DNA from: Desulfamplus sp. | Lineage (GTDB): Bacteria; Desulfobacterota; Desulfobacteria; Desulfobacterales; Desulfobacteraceae | Reading direction: 5' to 3' | Assembly: GCA_015232465.1 (NCBI GenBank) | Contig: JADFZO010000022.1 | Coordinates: 1-38,186 of the forward strand | DNA: 38,186 nt | Shown here: positions 27,573 to 32,944 of the stretch, piece by piece | Position numbering within the stretch: the stretch's first letter is position 1 | Layout: every line of letters begins with the position of its first letter | Program-made: the position numbers and the translations under genes | The notes under the pieces: generated by a model | Database searches by the model: none | What the model was told of the DNA's origin: nothing | Seen by the model: only the letters and a program-made list of their open reading frames with translations

Positions 27573-28127
27573 TCATTTTTTGGTTGATTTACAATGTTCC
27601 GCTACCCATAGACAGGCTAATTTGGTCGCTCCCAACTCATGGTAATAACGGTTTTTCAACTCACTTGATTTAATGGATGATAAGTGCCTTGCACTCATAC
27701 CAATGCTTTCAGCAAACGATTTTTGAGTAATCCCCTTCGCTTGCAGCTCTTTCAGCAAATAATCTAATGTAACACCTTGAAGATAGAAATGAATATCCTC
27801 AAGAGTTTTTATTTTTGCTTTGGTCTTGGCAGGAAGGAGTTTGAATGCCTCCGCATTGTTTATGAAAGTAAAAGCTAATGCTTCACAATGATGGCAATAC
27901 CCATCACTTCCGATGTAACAACTACAAGCCGCATCAATGCCAGTATCAGCAGCTTGAATAGAAACAGTATAAGTCCCGTAATTCCCCTCCACCTTGGCTT
28001 TGATTTTTGTGTCTTGCCGAGTTTGTTCAAAAAATCGCCCTACATAGTTTTGGGCTTTGACACTGGGGGGATAAGACCAGCGTCTTTGGATAATGCCCTT
28101 GAGTTGTTCAATTTCTATTTTAGTCAT
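27573..28127 (-). CDS. SWIM zinc-finger plus helix-turn-helix protein
   Basis: A 184-residue protein of unknown function. The middle has a SWIM-type zinc motif CxCx(n)CxH: Cys68, Cys70, Cys78 and His80 (CSCYIGSDGYCHH). The C-terminal part (~120-152) looks like a phage-repressor-type HTH (LLKELQAKGITQKSFAES, then SARHLSSIK). SWIM domains bind DNA or protein, so a transcription-regulator role is plausible. It starts 17 bases after the Phd-like gene with AAGGA upstream and is followed by a strong terminator, so the two probably form a bicistronic unit. It is not a recognised toxin; its link with an antitoxin-type gene is the odd feature. Confidence 0.7.
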   Translation of the reverse strand: MTKIEIEQLKGIIQRRWSYPPSVKAQNYVGRFFEQTRQDTKIKAKVEGNYGTYTVSIQAADTGIDAACSCYIGSDGYCHHCEALAFTFINNAEAFKLLPAKTKAKIKTLEDIHFYLQGVTLDYLLKELQAKGITQKSFAESIGMSARHLSSIKSSELKNRYYHELGATKLACLWVAEHCKSTKK

Positions 28128-28144
28128 TTGATCCTTTTTGCAAA

Positions 28145-28387
28145 TTAATATTCACCAATTTTTGCTGATCCAATCGCAACCTCAATATCCCGGAACTCTT
28201 CATCTATAATCTTACCTTTACCTCTCATACATCCAAGCCATGACTCTTGTTCAGTATACGAAATAGGAACAATCTTTACTAAAAATTTTCCTTTGTCCCT
28301 TATTATTACAGGTTGATGAGAATTGATTACGGAGTTGATAACATCGTAAACATTATTCTGAAAATTAAAAAGCTGCACCTCTTCCAT
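28145..28387 (-). CDS. Phd/YefM-type antitoxin-like protein
   Basis: An 80-residue protein of the prevent-host-death family. The N-terminal half (FNFQNNVYDVINSV, then QPVIIRDKGKFLVKIVPI) is the DNA-binding, dimerising fold, and SWLGCMRGKGKI (~54-65) is a motif I know from Phd antitoxins paired with PIN toxins. The acidic C-terminal stretch would be the toxin-binding part. No PIN or Doc toxin follows it; the next gene, 17 bases on, is the SWIM/HTH protein. GGAGA precedes the ATG. It is therefore an orphan antitoxin or a member of a different kind of pair. Confidence 0.75.
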   Translation of the reverse strand: MEEVQLFNFQNNVYDVINSVINSHQPVIIRDKGKFLVKIVPISYTEQESWLGCMRGKGKIIDEEFRDIEVAIGSAKIGEY

Positions 28388-28440
28388 TATATTCTCCTTA
28401 TCTTATGACACAGCACTACGGCAACCAGAGACAACGATTA

Positions 28441-28487
28441 ACCACAAACCAACACGCCGTAGGGCTGTCCCCTAAAACGCTGGGTTA
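28441..28487 (-). repeat. 47-bp attC-like repeat, copy 1
   Basis: Shares 43 of 47 bases with 29376-29422 in the same orientation, 935 bases apart. On the minus strand it begins TAACCCAGCG and ends with a GTGTTGG core. It can fold with TAGGG pairing CCCTA around a GACAG loop, then CAGCG pairing CGGCGTG with single bulged G residues. Bulged bases and terminal AAC/GTT boxes are features of integron attC sites. It lies downstream of the PIN-toxin operon. No integrase is visible, so other repeat types are possible. Confidence 0.55.
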
Positions 28488-28511
28488 TGCCAATTTTTAA
28501 CTGTAATATTT

Positions 28512-28703
28512 TTAAGAATTGAATGTTGGAGCGTTTTTATTAGCTCTTTCATTTCGCCAATCTGAATATATTTTTAATGCTTCCCTGTTTATCTCTTCTA
28601 TTGTTTTATTTTTTCTTTCTTTATGAAGTTCATGTCGTATTTCATGTAATGCCCATAAAATTTTATCTTCTTTTTCGGAATAATTATTTTTATAAATTTC
28701 CAT
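28512..28703 (-). CDS. small charged protein paired with PIN toxin, possible antitoxin
   Basis: A 63-residue, strongly charged, helical protein. The ATG at 28703 is chosen because GGAGGT lies seven bases upstream. Its start overlaps the end of the PIN gene by 14 bases, which implies translational coupling. Charged helical residues (IRHELHKERKNKTIEEINREALKI contains the pattern) resemble small VapB-like or toxin-wrapping proteins, but no known DNA-binding fold is apparent. Genes in this position next to PIN toxins usually encode the antitoxin; here the order is toxin first. Identity is inferred from context only. Confidence 0.55.
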   Translation of the reverse strand: MEIYKNNYSEKEDKILWALHEIRHELHKERKNKTIEEINREALKIYSDWRNERANKNAPTFNS

Positions 28704-29184
28704 ATTCTGCACCTCCAAATAATTCCAATGAACCTATTCCAATAATTGGATAACCTAATTTAGTGTTGATTTCATATATTTTTCTTATCGGATTCATACT
28801 TACAATATGTTTGAAATTCCATGATGCCAAAGCGTCAATGCAATTAACAGATGCTATTGCTACATGACAGGCATCTTCTGGTTCAGACTTAGGAATTGCC
28901 CCTTTTCTCATATATTCATCTGCCAATTTTACAGCTTCTTCAGATAATTCAAGAATTTTAACATTATGATCAAATATCAAATCTCTTATATTCTGTTTTT
29001 TGATAAGATTCTCAAGTTTACTTATTTCTTTGAGTGCTATCGAACCAATATACAAATCATATAATGATGCTTTATTTTCAAACCATTTCTGGGTGATAAG
29101 CTGTCTTAATGGTTTTGAAGTGTCAAAAAAAGCACTTGGAATGGATGTATCAAGAAACAATTTGATCTTCTTTTCTTCGGTCAT
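28690..29184 (-). CDS. PIN-domain ribonuclease, VapC-like toxin
   Basis: PIN domains are Mg2+-dependent RNases; VapC toxins cut tRNA or rRNA. In this 164-residue protein, the acidic residues are Asp12 (LFLDTSIPSAFF), a Glu in SIALKEISK, the Asp in EPEDACHVAIA and the final polar residue in LASWNFKHIV, where Asn takes the place of the usual Asp. NxxH-type endings of this kind occur in a PIN subgroup that carries a DTSVIS-like start. The ATG at 29184 has GCAGG upstream and replaces a TTG at 29199. It follows an Rpn-like stub by 11 bases and overlaps the small gene downstream. Confidence 0.8.
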   Translation of the reverse strand: MTEEKKIKLFLDTSIPSAFFDTSKPLRQLITQKWFENKASLYDLYIGSIALKEISKLENLIKKQNIRDLIFDHNVKILELSEEAVKLADEYMRKGAIPKSEPEDACHVAIASVNCIDALASWNFKHIVSMNPIRKIYEINTKLGYPIIGIGSLELFGGAEYGNL

Positions 29185-29195
29185 CTTATACCTGC

Positions 29196-29354
29196 TCAAT
29201 GTCGGTTATTACTTTCACTCTCAAGGATTTCAAGAATTTTGATATTGTCATTAAGAAGTTCACTTAAAAAGCCTTCTAATATTTCAAAATTAGCCTTGCT
29301 TCTCAAGAGTTTTTTCATTGCCCAGTCAAAGCTGATTAGTTTTCTTTTTGACAT
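29196..29354 (-). pseudogene. N-terminal stub of an Rpn/PD-(D/E)XK-family transposase-like nuclease
   Basis: Only 52 codons remain. KLISFDWAMKKLLRSKANFE followed by LEGFLSELL and ILESESN is the N-terminus of the Rpn-type recombination-promoting nuclease (transposase_31 / PD-(D/E)XK) family, whose members are normally around 250-300 residues. The frame ends at a TGA just after ESESNNRH and the PIN gene starts 11 bases later, so the catalytic part appears to be deleted rather than frameshifted. It may be a dead remnant, or a short leader peptide translated with the PIN gene. Confidence 0.75.
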
Positions 29355-29375
29355 TAATTTTATCTCTTTATGTTG

Positions 29376-29422
29376 ACCACAAACTAACACGCCGTAGGGC
29401 TGTCCGCTGAAATGCTGGGTTA
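29376..29422 (-). repeat. 47-bp attC-like repeat, copy 2
   Basis: Second copy of the 47-bp element (four differences from 28441-28487). On the minus strand its outer boxes CTAAC and GTTAG are perfectly complementary, but the TAGGG/CCCTA inner stem has been lost by substitutions. It lies between the end of the nuclease gene (29450) and the Rpn stub, i.e. directly downstream of a gene, as cassette recombination sites do. Confidence 0.55.
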
Positions 29423-29449
29423 GAACTTCTGTACCAATTAAAATTAACC

Positions 29450-30298
29450 TTATCTGGATATAAGATTCTCAATATTGGTTAAAATAGCAGTTGCTTTATC
29501 AGATTTTGACTCTTCTGTTTCCCATTTAACGTCATCTTCAAATATTCTAACAACTGGCTTTAATCCTACTCGAGGGGCTAAAATATCACGTATAGAATCA
29601 TAAAAAGCTCTTTGCTCATCACGGTAAATAGGACTGTTGTCCCCTGCTCTAATTTGGTCTGATAAATTAATCCATCTTATCTTGTCAAAACCAAGTTTGG
29701 TGTCATCTGAATAGGCATTCAGGGCTATAGCACGTAATGGCGTAAAATGTTGTCGTTCATCAAATTCTATTGGTAGGTTAATGCTTGGAATAAAAAAATC
29801 AAAGGCAAGGACAAAATTCTTTTTCCCCTTAACCGTTATTTGTCTATGAGCCTGAATTGCATCTAATATCTTTAACAAAGATGGTTCTATGGTTGATTTG
29901 TCGGTTAAATCTGGCACAAAAACACCTTTTATTCTTTTCTCTATTTCCACATCACTCCATAAATTTAATAAAATCTTTCGTAAGGCTTCTCGTCTTATGC
30001 TTTTTATCTTATTTCTTTTCCCACCTGCTACATGTTGTTTTTCGTATATAGCGTTATTAAAGCCTAAATTTTGTAAAACGCGAATACTTGCCTTACCGCC
30101 TGTAAGGGTTTCAGGGTGGGGCATATGTCCAGTCGCAATTTCAAAAGCAAGGCGGATAATAAATTTAGCGGGCAACTTGTGTTCTTCATGGATTAAAAAT
30201 GCACTTCTTGCAGAATGGCGATTATCAGGTGAAGATAGATACTTTTCAATGGCTGCTGTTACATGCTCTTTTTTAATGAGTCTTTCATCAAAATCCAT
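29450..30298 (-). CDS. candidate restriction-type nuclease with ScoMcrA-like N-terminal domain
   Basis: A 282-residue protein. Residues ~10-82 (VTAAIEKYL, LPAKFIIRLAFEIATG, LTGGKASIRVLQNLGF) match the pattern of the N-terminal domain found on ScoMcrA-like and HNH restriction enzymes, which is thought to recognise modified DNA. The C-terminal half has a likely PD-(D/E)XK-like core: Asp167 (LAFDFFIP), Glu178 and Asp180 (PIEFDERQHF) with Gln183-His184, and a downstream DKIRWI strand. The usual lysine is not clear. It is preceded by an unknown gene 32 bases upstream, probably its partner, and both look AT-rich. A defence role is inferred, not shown. Confidence 0.6.
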   Translation of the reverse strand: MDFDERLIKKEHVTAAIEKYLSSPDNRHSARSAFLIHEEHKLPAKFIIRLAFEIATGHMPHPETLTGGKASIRVLQNLGFNNAIYEKQHVAGGKRNKIKSIRREALRKILLNLWSDVEIEKRIKGVFVPDLTDKSTIEPSLLKILDAIQAHRQITVKGKKNFVLAFDFFIPSINLPIEFDERQHFTPLRAIALNAYSDDTKLGFDKIRWINLSDQIRAGDNSPIYRDEQRAFYDSIRDILAPRVGLKPVVRIFEDDVKWETEESKSDKATAILTNIENLISR

Positions 30299-30330
30299 AA
30301 AAGCTCCTGTAATTATTTTAAATTTTTAAT

Positions 30331-31191
30331 CTAAATTGTAGTAAGTTCTTGTATATAAAAATGATTTTCTAAGCACTGTCTCAACTCAAATTGAGCTATC
30401 TTATTAGAAGATAATATATCTGTGATACTATCAAAAGCCTGAATTATAGAACTCCCTTCTTTTGTAGTAAAAACAGGACCTTCATTAATAGCACATGGTG
30501 CGTATGATATCCATTGATCAAATTGCAAACTACCTTGACGGGCAAGAATGTTGGCTGTAGTCATCTCCTCTTTGGAAAGATTACCATTACTTATGTTTAA
30601 TGACTTAATCATATTCCGAAGATCTAACTCTTTAAACTGCCATCTCTCTGTTGTTGGATGAAGTAGAATATGCTTGAATGCTGTAGTTCCGCAGGCTTTT
30701 ATAAAAGAATCTTCTGAAACTATAATATTTTTTCCAACCAAATATTTTTGTGCTGCTTTAAGTCCCATTCGATGAGAACGTAATAATTTAGCCAATCGTG
30801 AAGTATAATTTGAAGTATAATGTTCATGAAAATAATATAATTCATGTCGAACGGGATGGATAAAAAAAAGGCAATACCATATGATTCGATACTCTTCTTT
30901 ATGTGTTATATTAAACAATTCATTAAATTGCTGCTTTAATACTTTAAAATTACTCTGTGCTACTTTTTTAATAATTGGTAGAGTGATCCCATTCCAATGA
31001 GCTGAATGCATATTGAATTTAAACTGTCTTTGAATCCCATCTACTTTAATTTTCTTTTTTTCTATACTTTGAATAACATCATCGTAAGTTGAAAAATTTC
31101 CTGCCCATTCTGTGTACCTCTTTTGGAGAAGTGCGTAGCTTTCGGATATCTCATTAATCAAATATTGTTGCTGTGTGGTTAGTCTCGACAT
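30331..31191 (-). CDS. hypothetical protein upstream of candidate nuclease
   Basis: A 286-residue protein I do not recognise. It has no signal peptide; a moderately hydrophobic stretch (RIIWYCLFFIHPVRHELYY, ~103-121) is followed by many His and Tyr residues and is more likely buried than membrane-spanning. It is rich in Lys, Asn and Ile, in line with AT-rich DNA. It starts an apparent two-gene unit with the candidate nuclease. Such pairs are common in defence islands, where one gene senses or modifies and the other cuts, but nothing in the sequence proves this here. Confidence 0.7.
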   Translation of the reverse strand: MSRLTTQQQYLINEISESYALLQKRYTEWAGNFSTYDDVIQSIEKKKIKVDGIQRQFKFNMHSAHWNGITLPIIKKVAQSNFKVLKQQFNELFNITHKEEYRIIWYCLFFIHPVRHELYYFHEHYTSNYTSRLAKLLRSHRMGLKAAQKYLVGKNIIVSEDSFIKACGTTAFKHILLHPTTERWQFKELDLRNMIKSLNISNGNLSKEEMTTANILARQGSLQFDQWISYAPCAINEGPVFTTKEGSSIIQAFDSITDILSSNKIAQFELRQCLENHFYIQELTTI

Positions 31192-31222
31192 TGCATTGCC
31201 CTTATTTTTGTTCTATTCGTTC

Positions 31223-31257
31223 ATTAGCTTACCTACCCCAAAATGCTTAGTTCTAAT
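31223..31257. repeat. possible degenerate third copy of the attC-like element
   Basis: This stretch has complementary ends ATTAG and CTAAT and an inner CCCCAAAATGCTTAGTT that resembles the CCCCTAAAACGCTGGGTT of the copy at 28441. It lies between mce and the first island gene, exactly where an island boundary is expected. The similarity is weak and may be chance. Confidence 0.25.
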
Positions 31258-31303
31258 CATAATATTATCAAGCCTCTATGTTCATTAATCATAAAATTGA
31301 GCT

Positions 31304-31708
31304 TTAATCACGTTGGCAAAGCTCAACCAAAACGCCAGCAGTTGCCTTTGGGTGAATAAAGGCGATCTTTGCACCACCTGCCCCAATTCGTGGAGTTTCG
31401 TCAATCAGCTTGATACCTTTATCTTTTAACTCTTGCAGAGCCTCTTCGATATTTTCAACCCTGAATGCAATATGCTGGATCCCTTCGCCCTTTTTTTCAA
31501 TATATTTTGCAACTGGTCCATCAGGAGATGTTGATTCAAGAAGCTCAACTTCGCTCTCTCCAACTGGAAAAAAAGCAGTTGTAACCTTCTGGGTCTCTAC
31601 AGTTTCAGCTCCTTCAAATTTTAGCCCAAGCACGTCAGACCAAAAGCTCTTCCCATTTTCAATGCTGTTTACCGCTATTCCAAGATGATCAATTTTTGTT
31701 ATTTTCAT
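31304..31708 (-). CDS. mce: methylmalonyl-CoA epimerase
   Basis: Interconverts the (S) and (R) forms of methylmalonyl-CoA, feeding the mutase. The 134-residue protein is a single VOC-fold chain with two beta-alpha-beta units. Metal-ligand candidates are His8 (KIDHLGIAV), the Glu/Gln region in ESEVELLES, His78 ([10 protein letters not shown]) and Glu near the end ([10 protein letters not shown]). Length and motifs match bacterial epimerases. It is on the same strand as scpA but is separated from it by the 3.6-kb accessory island. AGGAGA precedes the ATG. The 153-base divergent spacer on its right shows no promoter I can name. Confidence 0.94.
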   Translation of the reverse strand: MKITKIDHLGIAVNSIENGKSFWSDVLGLKFEGAETVETQKVTTAFFPVGESEVELLESTSPDGPVAKYIEKKGEGIQHIAFRVENIEEALQELKDKGIKLIDETPRIGAGGAKIAFIHPKATAGVLVELCQRD

Positions 31709-31861
31709 ATAATCTCCTCTCTGTTTTTTTGTGAGTAAAAATGCTAAAAATATAAATTTGTTATTGATGCTCTAAAGATCGGTTAAAGTCAACCACAAAT
31801 GATGTTTACAATCCAAAACAGTTTATATTTTTAATTAAAAAATAATTCAAGGAGTAAGTTA

Positions 31862-32896
31862 ATGAAAGAAGTTAGAGAGAGTGCAAAAAAATTGATGAAA
31901 AATTTTTGTCGTATCTGCCCACGATGCGATGGGAGAGCCTGTGCTGGCGAGGTGCCAGGTATGGGTGGACTTGGGACAGGCTCATCTTTTAAGGCAAATA
32001 TTGAGGCTCTTGATAGATTGAAATTTAACATGCGTCTAATTCACGATGTTGTAGAACCTGACACAAAAATCAATCTACTTGGAATTGATATGGCTCTTCC
32101 GCTTTTGGCTGCACCTATTGGTGGTGTATCTTTCAACATGGGCGGAGGAATCACTGAAGAGGCTTACATAAAGGCTATAATTAATGGCTGCAAAGCTAAG
32201 GGTATAATTGGCTGCACAGGCGATGGTGTGCCTGAGTTTATCCATAAATCTGGATTTGAGGCGATAAAAAATGCTGATGGGCACGGCATACCATTTATAA
32301 AACCTTGGGAAGATGAGGAGCTGTTCCAAAAAATTAATTTAGCTAAAGAGAGTGGCTGCTCCATTATTGGCATGGATATTGATGCTGCTGGTCTAATTAC
32401 TTTGCGAAAAATGGGGCGACCTGTATCGCCAAAAAATCTTGATAAGTTAAAAGAGATAATCAAGAAAATAAAAACTGTTAATAAAACAGGTAATATTATT
32501 AAATTTATCTTAAAAGGGATAATGACACCTGACGAGGCAGAGCTTGCAGTTCAAGCTGGAGTTGATGCTGTTGTTGTATCTAACCATGGCGGAAGAGTGC
32601 TTGATTTTACAAAAGGTGTGGCTGATATTTTAGAATCTGTTGCTGATAGAGTTAAGGGGAAAATAACCATTTTAGCAGATGGTGGAGTCAGAACTGGCGG
32701 TGATATTTTAAAACTTCTCGCACTTGGTGCAGATGCAGCATTAATTGGCAGACCATTTGCAGTTGCAGCAGTAGGTGGGTTGAAAAATGGGGTTGAAAGC
32801 TACATTGATGCAATTCATAGCGAACTTAAACAGACTATGGTGCTGACTGGAACTAAATCAGTTAAGTCAGTGAGCAGATTGATCATAGCCAGATAA
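31862..32896 (+). CDS. FMN-dependent alpha-hydroxy-acid dehydrogenase-like protein with N-terminal Cys cluster
   Basis: TIM-barrel FMN enzyme of the lactate/glycolate oxidase superfamily, 344 residues. FMN- and substrate-site motifs are present: LLAAPIGG, KGIMTPDEAELA, SNHGGR (catalytic His and Arg) and LADGGVRTGGDILKLLALGA. The usual N-terminal Tyr-containing segment is replaced by a cysteine cluster, Cys16, Cys19, Cys22 and Cys27 (CRICPRCDGRACAGE), which could bind zinc or an iron-sulfur cluster. That start defines a subgroup found in anaerobes. The substrate is unknown, L-lactate being one guess; isopentenyl diphosphate isomerase type 2 is a related alternative. CAAGGAG precedes the ATG. 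Confidence 0.82.
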   Translation: MKEVRESAKKLMKNFCRICPRCDGRACAGEVPGMGGLGTGSSFKANIEALDRLKFNMRLIHDVVEPDTKINLLGIDMALPLLAAPIGGVSFNMGGGITEEAYIKAIINGCKAKGIIGCTGDGVPEFIHKSGFEAIKNADGHGIPFIKPWEDEELFQKINLAKESGCSIIGMDIDAAGLITLRKMGRPVSPKNLDKLKEIIKKIKTVNKTGNIIKFILKGIMTPDEAELAVQAGVDAVVVSNHGGRVLDFTKGVADILESVADRVKGKITILADGGVRTGGDILKLLALGADAALIGRPFAVAAVGGLKNGVESYIDAIHSELKQTMVLTGTKSVKSVSRLIIAR

Positions 32897-32944
32897 AAAG
32901 GCAAATTATAAAAAAAACCAAAACTAAATTTTAAGGAGAGAGCC

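Noticed and set aside
28388-29449. CRISPR array suggested by the two repeats
   Set aside because: Only two copies 935 bases apart with genes between them and no cas genes; not a CRISPR.
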